Shown: positions 25,010-34,157, counted from the stretch's first letter. The stretch: DNA of 58,604 bases from Myxococcales bacterium (GCA_014240165.1 JAAZXM010000020.1:1-58604); one strand, 5' to 3'. Program-made: numbers and translations. Notes: a model not told the origin generated them from the letters alone.

Positions 25010-26425
25010 ATGAGACTTCGCAAGACCAAGCTGATCGCCACGATTGGGCCCGCCTGCGCGGATCCTGGCCTGCTGGAGGGCATGATCCAGGCGGGTATGG
25101 ACGTGGCCCGCTTCAACCTCTCCCACGGCGATCTGGACGACCATGCCCGGCTGATGGACAGCGTCCGGGAGGTGGTCCAACGAATCGGGGCCAACGTCGC
25201 CACGCTGGTCGACACCCGGGGCAACGAGATCCGAACCGGCAATCTCACCGGAAGTGGGGTCATGCTCAAGGCCGGCGAGAATTTCCGCCTTCGCACCGAG
25301 CCCGGCCTGGGAGATTCCAGCGGCGTCTGGGTGAGCTTCGAAGGGCTCCCCAAGGCTGTCTCCAAAGGAGATCGCGTCCTCATCGACGACGGCAAGATCG
25401 AACTCGCCGTAACCCGCGTGGGCAAGCGAGCCGTGGATTGCCGGATCGAGTGCGGCGGAACCCTCAGGGACCGCAAGGGGGTCAACCTCCCGGACACGGA
25501 CCTCCAAAGCGATGCCATGGACCCCGGCACCCGGGATGATCTGGGCTTTGCCGCCCGCTGCGGGGCCGAGTACCTGGCGGCCTCTTTCGTTCAGACCGCC
25601 CGGGACGTCGCGGATATCCGGCGCTTCCTCGAGGACAAGAAGGCCGATATCCCCATCATCGCCAAGATCGAGAACCGCCTGGGGGTGGATCACCTGGAGG
25701 AAATCATCGCCGAGGCCAACGGCGCCATGGTGGCACGCGGCGACCTCGGCGTAGAACTCCCCTTCGCCGAGGTGCCACATGTTCAGAAACGCATCATCCG
25801 AACCACCGTGAGCAGCGGTAAGCCCGTCATCACGGCGACCCAGATGCTCGACTCCATGGAGCGCAACCCGAGACCGACCCGGGCCGAGGTCAGCGATGTC
25901 GCCAACGCGATCCTCGACGGAAGCTCGGCCGTCATGCTCTCGGGAGAAACCGCCGCAGGGCTTCACCCGGTGGGCGCAGTGCAGACCATGGCGGAACTCG
26001 CCATCGAGGCGGAAAAATCGCTCGAGGAATTCGGCACCCTGCAGCACGTTCACCCGAACGCCTCGGATGCCGTGGTGGAGGCGGTGGCCCAAGCGGCCAT
26101 CACCATGGCGAATCACCTCGAGGCCGCCGCGATCATTGCGCTGACCGATACCGGCTTCACAGCGCGAACCATTTCCAAGTTCCGACCCCAGAGCCCGATT
26201 CTCGCGGTCACCCGATCCGAAACCGTTCGCCGGCGACTCGCCCTCAACTGGGGTGTCATGCCCATCCACTACAGGGGTGAAGGCGATGACGATACTCGGG
26301 TGGAGTTCGCCGTCCGGCGCGCCCGGGAGATCGGGCATCTACGCCCTGGAGACCTGGTCGTCGCCACCGCGGGACGCTCGCAAAAGACCGGTGGCACCGA
26401 CATGATCCAGGTCCTGAGCATCTGA
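25010..26425 (+). CDS. pyk: Pyruvate kinase
   Basis: This is a 471-aa glycolytic enzyme that transfers phosphate from phosphoenolpyruvate to ADP. Signatures are KLIATIGPAC at the N-terminus, MDVARFNLSHG near residue 28, the active-site block IPIIAKIENRLGVDHLEEIIAEANGAMVARGDLGVELPF around 220-255, KPVITATQMLDSM, and SAVMLSGETAAG. The C-terminal regulatory domain is complete. It runs convergent to the glyoxalase-family gene with a 21-nt gap. Confidence 0.96.
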   Translation: MRLRKTKLIATIGPACADPGLLEGMIQAGMDVARFNLSHGDLDDHARLMDSVREVVQRIGANVATLVDTRGNEIRTGNLTGSGVMLKAGENFRLRTEPGLGDSSGVWVSFEGLPKAVSKGDRVLIDDGKIELAVTRVGKRAVDCRIECGGTLRDRKGVNLPDTDLQSDAMDPGTRDDLGFAARCGAEYLAASFVQTARDVADIRRFLEDKKADIPIIAKIENRLGVDHLEEIIAEANGAMVARGDLGVELPFAEVPHVQKRIIRTTVSSGKPVITATQMLDSMERNPRPTRAEVSDVANAILDGSSAVMLSGETAAGLHPVGAVQTMAELAIEAEKSLEEFGTLQHVHPNASDAVVEAVAQAAITMANHLEAAAIIALTDTGFTARTISKFRPQSPILAVTRSETVRRRLALNWGVMPIHYRGEGDDDTRVEFAVRRAREIGHLRPGDLVVATAGRSQKTGGTDMIQVLSI

Positions 26426-26446
26426 GCCTGGCGCTCGGGCCCGTGC

Positions 26447-26902
26447 TCAGGCGAGCAGCTCTACCAATTCGAGTACGGTGCCGTCAGGGTCTTTGAAGCA
26501 TACGAAGCGCGAGTCCGGATGCCCCTCCCAGACCACCGTTGCGGGTTCGCTGATGAACTCGACGCCCTTATCCTGCAGGCGTTTCATATCCCCATCGAGA
26601 TCCGACGACGCCATGGCGATCCGCGCAATGCCGAGATGATTCAGCCGCGCGTAGGGGGGCGCCGAATCCGAGGGATGCTTCCACTCGATGAGATCGATCA
26701 CGAAGGGCATCGAGGCGTCCTTGAGGCGCATCAGGACAGCGCGAATGTGATAGGGCTCGAGCCCCACCGCGGCCGCCACTTCCGGGGTATTTCGCTCGGG
26801 GGCCTCCATGAAGACTTCGAAGCCCAGCATTTCGTAGAAAGCTCTCGAACGCTCAAAATCGCTGCAATTGACGTTGACATGGATCAGTCCTGTAATGGGC
26901 AT
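26447..26902 (-). CDS. VOC-family (glyoxalase/dioxygenase superfamily) protein
   Basis: This small vicinal-oxygen-chelate protein has about 151 aa. It has two beta-alpha-beta-beta-beta modules: ITGLIHVNVNCSDFERSRAFYEMLGFEV at the N-terminus and LNHLGIARIAMASSDLDGDMKRLQDKG in the second. It ends DSRFVCFKDPDGTVLELVELL, where the Glu in VLELVE is a usual metal ligand. Function ranges from isomerase to ring-cleaving dioxygenase in this fold. ATG 26902 lies 4 nt after the upstream SDR stop, in the same operon as the SDR and carotenoid-oxygenase-type genes. A start at 26950 would overlap the SDR. Confidence 0.85.
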   Translation of the reverse strand: MPITGLIHVNVNCSDFERSRAFYEMLGFEVFMEAPERNTPEVAAAVGLEPYHIRAVLMRLKDASMPFVIDLIEWKHPSDSAPPYARLNHLGIARIAMASSDLDGDMKRLQDKGVEFISEPATVVWEGHPDSRFVCFKDPDGTVLELVELLA

Positions 26903-26906
26903 GGCC

Positions 26907-27689
26907 TCAATTCCCTCCCGGACCCGAGAGTTGAGCGACGGTATCGGCATTGTCGATCACGAGCTCAGCCCCCGAGATATGTTTCGATTCATCCGACGCA
27001 AGGAAGAGCACCAATTGCGCCACATCCTCTGGCTCACCGATTCCCAGGGCGCGGCGCATCTCTTCGGGAAAACGTTCTCCCTCGGGCTTGAGCCCGCCGA
27101 GACCATCGAGCGCGGCGTGCACCATCGGCGTATCGATACTTCCTGGGTGGACCGAATTGCAGCGCACCCCGTTACGGCGACTCTTGCAATGCGCGGCGAT
27201 GGATTTGCTCATGGAACGGATGCCACCCTTGGCCGCCGAGTAGGCGAGATAGGGCGCGATCCCCACCAATGCCGCGGTGGAGGACATATTGATGAGCGAC
27301 CCGCCCCCGGAAGCCACCATGGCGGGCAGGGCGTAATGGCAACCGAAGAAGGTCGCGTCCAGGTGGACTGCCAGGGTGCGGCGCCAGATCTCGGCGGTGG
27401 TTCGCTCGATATCCGCGATCACCGCGATCCCCGCATTGTTGACCAATACATCAAGGCGCCCGAAGCGATCGACGGTTTCCGCGACCAGCTCTTTCCAGAC
27501 CTCCTCGTCGGAGACATCCTGCTCAAAGAACTCGGCACCGATCTCTCCCGCAATCGCCTTGCCGGCATCCACGTTGACATCGGTCAGCACCACCTGGGCG
27601 CCTTCGGCCGCCAGGAGACGGGCGTCCGCCGCCCCCAGACCCGAAGCCGCCCCGGTCACGATGGCGACCTTTCCATCCACACGACCCAT
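26907..27689 (-). CDS. Short-chain dehydrogenase/reductase
   Basis: This classical SDR (260 aa) has the cofactor motif VTGAASGLGAADARLLA near residue 12 and the DVN acidic position after beta-2, which suggests NAD. The NNAG motif (LVNNAGIAV) is present. The catalytic Ser lies in LINMSSTAALVG, and the YxxxK pair appears as YLAYSAAKGG. The PG motif is HPGSIDTPM. It is probably an alcohol or hydroxysteroid-type dehydrogenase. GGAGAG precedes the ATG. It is the middle gene of the leftward operon carotenoid oxygenase > SDR > VOC. Confidence 0.92.
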   Translation of the reverse strand: MGRVDGKVAIVTGAASGLGAADARLLAAEGAQVVLTDVNVDAGKAIAGEIGAEFFEQDVSDEEVWKELVAETVDRFGRLDVLVNNAGIAVIADIERTTAEIWRRTLAVHLDATFFGCHYALPAMVASGGGSLINMSSTAALVGIAPYLAYSAAKGGIRSMSKSIAAHCKSRRNGVRCNSVHPGSIDTPMVHAALDGLGGLKPEGERFPEEMRRALGIGEPEDVAQLVLFLASDESKHISGAELVIDNADTVAQLSGPGGN

Positions 27690-27780
27690 GCTGCGCTCTC
27701 CTTGCCGAAGCCGGGGTCGCCTACCGGAGCCGCTTGCCCGGCATCGCGGCCCCGCTCATTTCAACCGCCGAGGTGCGGGC

Positions 27781-29124
27781 TCAGTTCGAATCGGGCACCC
27801 AACTCCCATGGAACCCGAAGGGCACACGCTGGGGAAGCTTGACCCGGGCCGCAGGCTTGCCCGTGAAATCCGTTGCATCAACGATCAGGAGTTCGCTGGC
27901 TCCGCTGCGATCGTCGTGGATATAGCTGAGCAGCCAGCCCTCGTCCGAGTCGGCATTCGCCCCCTCGGCGGGCACGAAGACCGCTTCCCCCGCCCCGACG
28001 CCCTCGCCCAGATCCCGGGTTTCCACGGTTCCCTTGTCGTTGTCGATCTTGCAATACCCCCCAAAGCCCAGCCCTCCGCCTTCCGGCGCTTTCACATTCA
28101 CGGCGTATCCGAAGCGGTTCTTCTGCCCCACCCGTTCGTCGGCCACGCGAGGAAACTCCATCCCGCGGTCTTCCAAGGTTTCCTCCTTGGTGACGCCGCT
28201 GGACAGGTCAAAACTAAAGCGGTGCAATGTGGAGTGGCCTGTTCCACCCGCGAGATCCCCCGCCTCTCGCCAGATCTCGCTCATGCGGCAGGCATCGAAG
28301 ACCACCGTGTCGCCCTCGTCCCAGGCGTTCAAGCCATGAAAGACATAGCAGGGCTCCACCTCGAACCAGCGAACGTCTGCATCGTTTCCCGTCCGGGGCA
28401 TGATGCCCACCCGGGCGCCGTAATCATCGCTCCATTTGTAGGGCATGGTGCCCCGCATGGCGGCCTCGATATCGAAAACCACCGGGAGGTCGAGAAAGAG
28501 CGCGTATTTCTCGGTAACCATGAAATCGTGCATCATGGTCGGGCCGGGAACGCTGATCTCCTCGCTCTGCACCAACTCGCCTTCCGGGCTCACTCGGTGG
28601 TAGACCAGGTGAGGCGAATTCCACGAGTATCCGAAAGCCAGCATCTCGCCCGTCACGGGACAGATCTTCGGGTGCGCAGTAAAGGCCGTGTCCAGCCGGC
28701 CGCCGAAGTCGGTGAAGCCTACGGTCTCGAGTTGCCCGTCGAGTTCGCACGGGAAGGAGCCCTCTTCGAGGGCCAGGATCTTTCCGTGGTGACCGATCAC
28801 ATGGGTATTCGCTGCGGAAACCTGGCGATCGACCTGGCCTTCCGGCGAGATCCGTTGAATCTCGGGATTGTCGAGAAACGGGGTCCGCACATAGCGGTTC
28901 TTGTACCAGGCAGCGTTGCCTGCTTCGAGACGAACGCCGTGCACCATCCCATGACCCAGGAACCAATGCTCCGAATGTCCCGTCACTGGATTCGCGCCGT
29001 TGCGCAGATAGAGTCCTTGAAGCCCGGGCGGAATAGCGCCCTCGACCTCGAGGTTCTCAGCGCTCACTTCGTCTTGAACGGGCGCAAAATTGCCGTTCAG
29101 ATGAAAAGGTTTGCCGTCGCCCAT
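27781..29124 (-). CDS. Carotenoid/lignostilbene-cleaving dioxygenase-family protein
   Basis: This is a seven-bladed beta-propeller non-heme iron oxygenase of about 447 aa. The family's four iron-binding His motifs are visible in order: TAHPKICPVTGE, PTMMHDFMVTEKYALFLDLP, CYVFHGLNAWDEGDTVVFD and, near the C-terminus, GFHGSWVP. The N-terminal GLYLRNGANPV and HWFLGHGMVHG are also typical. Such enzymes cleave conjugated double bonds of carotenoids, stilbenes or lignin-derived phenylpropenes. The start is set by a perfect GGAGG 6 nt before ATG 29124. It leads the operon with the SDR and VOC genes, which would suit processing of the aldehyde products. Confidence 0.93.
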   Translation of the reverse strand: MGDGKPFHLNGNFAPVQDEVSAENLEVEGAIPPGLQGLYLRNGANPVTGHSEHWFLGHGMVHGVRLEAGNAAWYKNRYVRTPFLDNPEIQRISPEGQVDRQVSAANTHVIGHHGKILALEEGSFPCELDGQLETVGFTDFGGRLDTAFTAHPKICPVTGEMLAFGYSWNSPHLVYHRVSPEGELVQSEEISVPGPTMMHDFMVTEKYALFLDLPVVFDIEAAMRGTMPYKWSDDYGARVGIMPRTGNDADVRWFEVEPCYVFHGLNAWDEGDTVVFDACRMSEIWREAGDLAGGTGHSTLHRFSFDLSSGVTKEETLEDRGMEFPRVADERVGQKNRFGYAVNVKAPEGGGLGFGGYCKIDNDKGTVETRDLGEGVGAGEAVFVPAEGANADSDEGWLLSYIHDDRSGASELLIVDATDFTGKPAARVKLPQRVPFGFHGSWVPDSN

Positions 29125-29261
29125 GCTGACCTCCGTCTCGGACCGGCACCTTTTCCTAGGGCCGGCTTTTTTCTGGACGGCCAAAGCTAGCACGCCGAAC
29201 ACCCTGGCAATGCCGAACCAATGGGCGTGAAGAGGCCAGTTGATTGGCGGCCCAACGGGCA

Positions 29262-29295
29262 GAAGCCCGGCGTCGCCAGAGCGGCGCCGGGCTTC
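29262..29295. repeat. Strong intergenic stem-loop
   Basis: GAAGCCCGGCG (29262-29272) pairs perfectly with CGCCGGGCTTC (29285-29295) across a 12-nt loop that can itself pair partly. It lies downstream of the small membrane-protein gene ending at 29374 and upstream of the carotenoid-oxygenase-type gene, both leftward, and may limit read-through. No T-run follows. The rest of 29125-29373 shows nothing I can name. Confidence 0.5.
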
Positions 29296-29373
29296 GATAG
29301 GCAGGGCACGGGCGCGATTTCGAAGCCCGGCCCCGCAGCGAAAAGCCAAGAAGGCTATTCGCTTGCGAGCGAC

Positions 29374-29736
29374 CTACGGACCCTTGAAACGAACGGGTTC
29401 CTTGCCCTCGATCATGGGCGGGGTCACGATGTAGCTCCCCTCGACGCTGGCCGTCCATATCTGGTTGGCCAATTCGTCATCGCCCAGGGTGAACCCATAG
29501 GCGAGGCCCGCGGTGGCTGCGCCGAAAACGGCATAGAACGCTTTCGCGGGCAGGTAGAAACAACTCGCACCTACGGCCAGAATCTTGCTCTGGGTCGTCG
29601 GCTCCTGGGTGCCCGCCAGCGCCGTGCCGACGCCAAACGAAAGCGGCGAAGCCGCCAGCACGAACATTGCGATGGCCCAAAGGGCCGTCACCCGGATACG
29701 AACCGCAAAATTTCGCGGTGCCATTTCGCTCTTCAT
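29374..29736 (-). CDS. Small exported or membrane protein of unknown function
   Basis: This protein has 120 aa. The N-terminus (basic, then VTALWAIAMFVLAASPLSFGVGTALAGT) looks like a signal peptide or membrane helix. A second hydrophobic stretch, ASCFYLPAKAFYAVFGAATAGLAYGFTLG, follows, and then a hydrophilic tail ending SYIVTPPMIEGKEPVRFKGP. The start is well supported by AGGAGGGTTGAGAG before ATG 29736. The tail motif looks like a conserved small-protein family rather than noise, but I do not recognise a function. It is divergent from the acyl-CoA synthetase gene. Confidence 0.75.
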   Translation of the reverse strand: MKSEMAPRNFAVRIRVTALWAIAMFVLAASPLSFGVGTALAGTQEPTTQSKILAVGASCFYLPAKAFYAVFGAATAGLAYGFTLGDDELANQIWTASVEGSYIVTPPMIEGKEPVRFKGP

Positions 29737-29881
29737 CTCTCAACCCTCCTTGGCGCAGAGGGTTAGCAAACTCCGAGGCATTCGCTCCACTACACAAGAC
29801 TTGCAAGCCTCCTGCCAGCGCGTTCGAGCCGTCCTAGAGTGTGGGCTTGTCAATCCAGCAGCGCAGCGAGGAGCCGGTCCA

Positions 29882-31564
29882 ATGAGCGTCAGCTACGAGG
29901 AAGCCATCGCCACCCTGACGGGCGCCGGGGGGCCCTTTGCCATCACCGACCGCAACGTCCGTGGGCAGGAACTCAAGGTTTTCGAGGCCACCCCGCCCTC
30001 CCTGCGTGCGCTCTTCGACACCGCACGCGGCCGGGGAGACGAAATCTTCCTCGTCTACGAGGACGAACATTGGACCTTTTCCAGGACCATGGAACACGTG
30101 GACGCCTTGGGGGCATTGCTGGTCAAACGCTACGGGATTCGGCCCGGAGACCGGGTCGCCATCGCGATGCGAAATTACCCCGAGTGGATTTCCGCTTTCG
30201 CGGCCATCACTTCCATTGGGGCGATTGCGGTCTCGATGAATGCCTGGTGGAAGGTCGAGGAACTGGCCTATGGCCTGGAGGATTCCGGTGCACGGGTCCT
30301 GATCTGCGATCCCCAACGATTGAATGATGCTCTCGGCCCCCTGGCGGAAACCGAACTCCAGGCCCTGGTGGTTCGCGGCGAGGGAGCGCTTCCCGATGGC
30401 GCTGAACATCTGGACGCCGTCCTCGAACTCGGTGCACCTCTACCCGAAGTCGAAATCGATCCGGACGACGATGTAACGATCCTCTACACCTCGGGAACCA
30501 CGGGGAACCCCAAGGGCGCGGTGTCCACCCATCACGCGGTGCTCAGCGCCTTGATGGCCTTCGCCTGCCGGGCCACCGCTTCGGCGATGACCAAGCCCGA
30601 GGACACCGCGGGGCACCCCTATCCCAACTGCTTCATCCTCTCGGTACCTCTTTTTCATGTCACGGGCTGCGTTGCGGTGATGCTTTCCTGCTTCGCCTCG
30701 GGGACGCGTCTCGTCATGATGTACAAATGGGAACCCGAACGCGCCCTCGAATTGATCGAGCGCGAAAAGGTGACGCATTTCGTCGGCGTCCCCACCATGT
30801 CATGGGATCTCCTCGAATCGCCGGATTTCCCGAATCGGGATACATCGAGTTTGCTCTCGGTAGGGGGCGGCGGTGCGCCCGCGCCGCCGGAACTCGTGCG
30901 CCGGATCGACTCGAATTTCAAGAGCGGGCGGCCCGGGATCGGGTACGGGATGACCGAGACCAACGCCTACGGCCCCCAGAATGCCGGCGACGATTACGTG
31001 CGCAAACCCACCAGCGCCGGGCGCGTGGTTCCCATCGTCGAACTCCGCGTCACAGGAGAAAACGACACGCCCCTGGCCGCGGGTGAAGTCGGCGAAATCT
31101 GGTTCCGCGGCCCCAACTTGATCCGCGGCTATTGGAATAAACCCGAGGCCACCGCTGAGACCATCATCGAGGGCTGGCTCCGCAGCGGCGATATCGGGCG
31201 CATCGACGAAGAGGGCTTTATCTACGTGCAGGATCGCGCCAAGGATATGGTGCTTCGAGGTGGCGAGAACATCTACTGCGCCGAGGTGGAAGCCGCGCTC
31301 TACGAGCACCCGGGGGTGTACGAAGCGGCGGTCTTTGGGCTTCCCCACGAGAGGTTCGGGGAAGAGGTGGCCGCCGCAGTACACCCCAAGCCGGGCCTGA
31401 CCCTCGATGTGGGCGAACTCCAGGAACACGTCGCCGCGCGCCTGGCCGCGTTCAAGGTGCCCAGCCATATCGAAATCACCGCGGCGCCTCTTCCGCGCAA
31501 CCCCGCCGGTAAATTCTTGAAGCGCGAGATCCGGGAAGAAATCGCCAGCCGCCGGGAGAGTTAG
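29882..31564 (+). CDS. Acyl-CoA synthetase / AMP-dependent ligase
   Basis: This ANL-superfamily enzyme (560 aa) activates a carboxylic acid to acyl-AMP and then the CoA thioester. The P-loop-like motif is ILYTSGTTGNPKGAVSTHHAV near residue 200. A5 (GYGMTETNAYGP), A7 (WLRSGDIGRIDEEGFIYVQDRAKDMV), A8 (RGGENIYCAEVEAAL) and the catalytic Lys at the C-terminus (PRNPAGKFLKREIRE) are all present. The ATG is at 29882. The aromatic/terpenoid-looking neighbourhood fits activation of an aryl or medium-chain acid, but the substrate is unknown. Confidence 0.93.
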   Translation: MSVSYEEAIATLTGAGGPFAITDRNVRGQELKVFEATPPSLRALFDTARGRGDEIFLVYEDEHWTFSRTMEHVDALGALLVKRYGIRPGDRVAIAMRNYPEWISAFAAITSIGAIAVSMNAWWKVEELAYGLEDSGARVLICDPQRLNDALGPLAETELQALVVRGEGALPDGAEHLDAVLELGAPLPEVEIDPDDDVTILYTSGTTGNPKGAVSTHHAVLSALMAFACRATASAMTKPEDTAGHPYPNCFILSVPLFHVTGCVAVMLSCFASGTRLVMMYKWEPERALELIEREKVTHFVGVPTMSWDLLESPDFPNRDTSSLLSVGGGGAPAPPELVRRIDSNFKSGRPGIGYGMTETNAYGPQNAGDDYVRKPTSAGRVVPIVELRVTGENDTPLAAGEVGEIWFRGPNLIRGYWNKPEATAETIIEGWLRSGDIGRIDEEGFIYVQDRAKDMVLRGGENIYCAEVEAALYEHPGVYEAAVFGLPHERFGEEVAAAVHPKPGLTLDVGELQEHVAARLAAFKVPSHIEITAAPLPRNPAGKFLKREIREEIASRRES

Positions 31565-31584
31565 GCCCGCAAGAAAATAGCCGG

Positions 31585-32052
31585 CTACTCGTCGCCGGGC
31601 GGCTGCGTCTCTGCCCAGCCGTCGAGATGGGGGACAAAGAAGCGGAGCACCAGGCTGCGGGATTGAAATTTCCAGCCTTCCCCCTGGCGGACGTACTCGT
31701 CGCGGTAATACCCCGAACCCAACATGCTTCGGCCGTCTTGCACCGAACGAAGGTCGACGTACGCGTTGCCTCGAGCGCGATCTCCGTCCAATTCGATGAC
31801 GTGGTTGTGAACGAAGGGTTGGAGGTCGGCTTGGTTGTCCTCCACCAGGCGCTGGAAGGCCTCCCGGAGAGCCTCGCGCCCCCGGATCGGTTCTTCGAGG
31901 CTGGTGTCCATTTCGCCATCCTCGGCAAAGAGGTCTACCAGCGCTTCGACCTCGAGTTGCCAGACATGATGGGCGTAGCGCCGGGCCAGGTCACGAATCG
32001 CTTCCTTGTCCACGAGATCGCGGAGTGCAGAGAGGGCTTCCGGGGTATCCAT
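31585..32052 (-). CDS. SnoaL-like / NTF2-fold protein
   Basis: This protein of 155 aa has the cone-shaped NTF2-like fold pattern: EAIRDLARRYAHHVWQLEVEALVDLFAEDGEMD at the start, then IRGREALREAF, FVHNHVIELDGDRARGNAYVDL and a closing GWKFQSRSLVLRFF. Such proteins act as polyketide-cyclase-like, dehydratase or small dioxygenase subunits. The family is often found next to Rieske oxygenases, as is the case a few kb away. It is convergent to the acyl-CoA synthetase. Confidence 0.82.
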   Translation of the reverse strand: MDTPEALSALRDLVDKEAIRDLARRYAHHVWQLEVEALVDLFAEDGEMDTSLEEPIRGREALREAFQRLVEDNQADLQPFVHNHVIELDGDRARGNAYVDLRSVQDGRSMLGSGYYRDEYVRQGEGWKFQSRSLVLRFFVPHLDGWAETQPPGDE

Positions 32053-32134
32053 GGCGGCATAATCTAGCGGGGATCCGCGCGTAGGCGAGCCTCATCCCGG
32101 AGCCCGCGCTGGATATCCCCCGGGTTGGCGAGAG

Positions 32135-33274
32135 CTAGCGGTCTTGGGATCGGCCGCCCGAAGCCCGGGCCCGAGATCGACGGGGCAAAAGCGCAGCGAA
32201 GAGCGCCGTGGCGACCAATGCCGCGCCGAGCCCGACAAGTCCCGGTGCGGACAACGCAGGCACCGTAACCACCTCGATGAGACAGACCGAACTGCAGCCG
32301 TCGCCATCGTCGGTGTTTCCGTCATCGCATTGCTCGCCAAGACCGGGCTGCTGTACGTCGTCGCCACAAAACTCGTTCACACAGATGGACGAACAACCGT
32401 CGCCATCCACCGTGCCGCCGTCATCGCATTCCTCGCCGGAGTCGGTGTTGCCATCACCACAAATCGGACCCGTGAGGGCCACGGAAAAGGAGGCCTGATA
32501 GCCGTCGGGACCCACCGCACGGCCCCAGGTCGAGTATTGATCCGCCGTCACGAAGATCGAGCCGGACACATCGTCGATGCCAAAGAGCACCGCGCCTTCA
32601 TCTGCCAGGCCCAGGCAAAAAAGCCCGCCGCATTCCGAATACGCATCCAGGGTGATCTCGAGGCTACCGGTGAGAACGGTATCTCCCACACCCTGGATCA
32701 CATCGCCCGCCTGGCTGGCCGAGAAGGGCACACTCCCGGTAGACCCGGAACTCCAGCTGCTCAGGGTCCCGAAGGAGAGCGACGGCCCGAGGTTCAGAGC
32801 GGCCGTCACCCCAGTGATCGAAGCATTGGCGAGGCCTGCGCCATCATCCACGGTCGCCAGCAGCCCCTGCATCTGTTGATCGACGGTGAGATCCCAGGCT
32901 CCGCCGCTGGTGCCCGTAATCGAGATCGTCAACCCATAGAGGATCCGGCCCGCCTGGTACTCACTGGATGCCGGGTTCGCGTCGACCACAAGCGCTGCAT
33001 CCACATCGAGTTGCGCTGCGCTCGTTCCGTTGCCCGACGTGGCGGACGTCACGCCGAAAACGTTCAGATCCGCGGCCCCGGTCTCGACACAGCTCAGGTT
33101 GGAGGGGTCGTAGGCAACGGGGGTCGACTGGTCGTTGTCGGTATCCGACCAGAAGCACAGGCTGTTGTTCACGGCCGATACCGAAACCGCCTGGCCGAAG
33201 ACCGGGGAGGCAAAAAGCGCTGCTACCAGCAGCGCCAAAGCAAGCGAATGGGCGAGGACTCGTAGCGATTTCAT
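32135..33274 (-). CDS. Exported protein with Myxococcus-type Cys-rich (DUF4215) repeats and C-terminal sorting-like tail
   Basis: This secreted protein has about 379 aa. The signal peptide is VLAHSLALALLVAALFASPVFGQA. A long Ser/Gly/Thr-rich beta-type domain follows. Two DUF4215-like units (CGDGNTDSGEECDDGG ... DGCSSIC and FCGDDVQQPGLGEQCDDGN ... GCSSVC) lie near residues 283-340. The end has a short VPALS motif, a hydrophobic helix and an Arg-rich tail (LLPRRSRARAS), the same tripartite layout as IPTL- or PEP-CTERM sorting signals. The start is taken at ATG 33274 because the signal peptide begins there; the frame is open to 33316. It is probably surface-anchored after processing. Confidence 0.8.
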   Translation of the reverse strand: MKSLRVLAHSLALALLVAALFASPVFGQAVSVSAVNNSLCFWSDTDNDQSTPVAYDPSNLSCVETGAADLNVFGVTSATSGNGTSAAQLDVDAALVVDANPASSEYQAGRILYGLTISITGTSGGAWDLTVDQQMQGLLATVDDGAGLANASITGVTAALNLGPSLSFGTLSSWSSGSTGSVPFSASQAGDVIQGVGDTVLTGSLEITLDAYSECGGLFCLGLADEGAVLFGIDDVSGSIFVTADQYSTWGRAVGPDGYQASFSVALTGPICGDGNTDSGEECDDGGTVDGDGCSSICVNEFCGDDVQQPGLGEQCDDGNTDDGDGCSSVCLIEVVTVPALSAPGLVGLGAALVATALFAALLPRRSRARASGGRSQDR

Positions 33275-33386
33275 CCCGCATATCGTACTACGCAAAACCC
33301 TCGGGAATCCAGACAATTCTTCCCCTGCGCCCTCCCCAGGGGCTGAACCTGCCCCGCCCCCTGGGCATGGGCCCGAGAAGCAGCTT

Positions 33387-34154
33387 GTGTCACACTCGCC
33401 CTCCGTGACTCATAGTCTCGTTAGTTGGCTGCTGACCGTTCCGTTTCTCTTTGCGTTTGGCGCAACGCTCCTGTTCTTTGATCCTCTACAACGGATCGCC
33501 CGTCTCTTCGGTCAGCGGCCCCAGGAAATCGTCGCCGGGGCCATGCAGGCGGTCCTGGTCTACGCCTTTCGAATCAGCGGCATGCGCCTGATCGTTGAGC
33601 GCTCCCCTGAGATCAAGGCCAATCGCGCCTATCTCCTGGTCGCGAATCACCAGAGCATGTTCGATATCCCGATTCTCGGATCGACGCTCTTCACCAACTA
33701 CCCGAAATACGTTTCGAAGCGCGAACTCGCCCGCTGGCTGCCCGGCATTTCGTACAACCTTCGGCGCGGGGGCAACGCCATCATCGAACGCAGTGACCGG
33801 GACCAGGCCACTCGAGCAATTCGGGAAATGGGCTCTACGGCTCAAGCTCGCGGCGTTTCCGCGGTCATCTATCCCGAAGGCACCCGCTCGCGTACCGGCG
33901 CACTCAGGCGCTTCAAGAAGCCCGGCACCTTCGCCCTTTTCGAATCCGCGCCCGAGTTACCGATCGTTCCCGTGACCATCGACGGCTCCTGGAAATTGCT
34001 CGCTCACAACCTGCTCCCCCTCCCCTTTGGCAGCCAGGTTCGGCTGCGTATCGGAGACCCCATCGAGCGAAGCTCAGGCGAGGACAACGACGCGTTGCTG
34101 CTCGAGGTTCGGGAACAGATCGAGAAGACCTTGGAGCGCTGGCGGAGCGTCTGA
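33387..34154 (+). CDS. plsC: 1-acyl-sn-glycerol-3-phosphate acyltransferase (PlsC-type)
   Basis: This membrane-associated acyltransferase of about 255 aa makes phosphatidic acid from lysophosphatidic acid. An N-terminal membrane helix (LVSWLLTVPFLFAFGATLLFF) precedes the catalytic HX4D box NHQSMFD near residue 90. The substrate motif IYPEGTRSRTG and IVPVTIDGSW follow. The start is uncertain: GTG 33387 has GAGAAG 6 nt upstream, and GTG 33405 gives a product 6 residues shorter. It is divergent from the DUF4215 gene and convergent with the Rieske gene. Confidence 0.88.
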   Translation: MSHSPSVTHSLVSWLLTVPFLFAFGATLLFFDPLQRIARLFGQRPQEIVAGAMQAVLVYAFRISGMRLIVERSPEIKANRAYLLVANHQSMFDIPILGSTLFTNYPKYVSKRELARWLPGISYNLRRGGNAIIERSDRDQATRAIREMGSTAQARGVSAVIYPEGTRSRTGALRRFKKPGTFALFESAPELPIVPVTIDGSWKLLAHNLLPLPFGSQVRLRIGDPIERSSGEDNDALLLEVREQIEKTLERWRSV

Positions 34155-34157
34155 GGT

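Noticed and set aside
33386..33394. TGTGTCACA resembling a CRP half-site pair near plsC
   Set aside because: The required 6-nt spacer is absent and it overlaps the likely plsC start codon.
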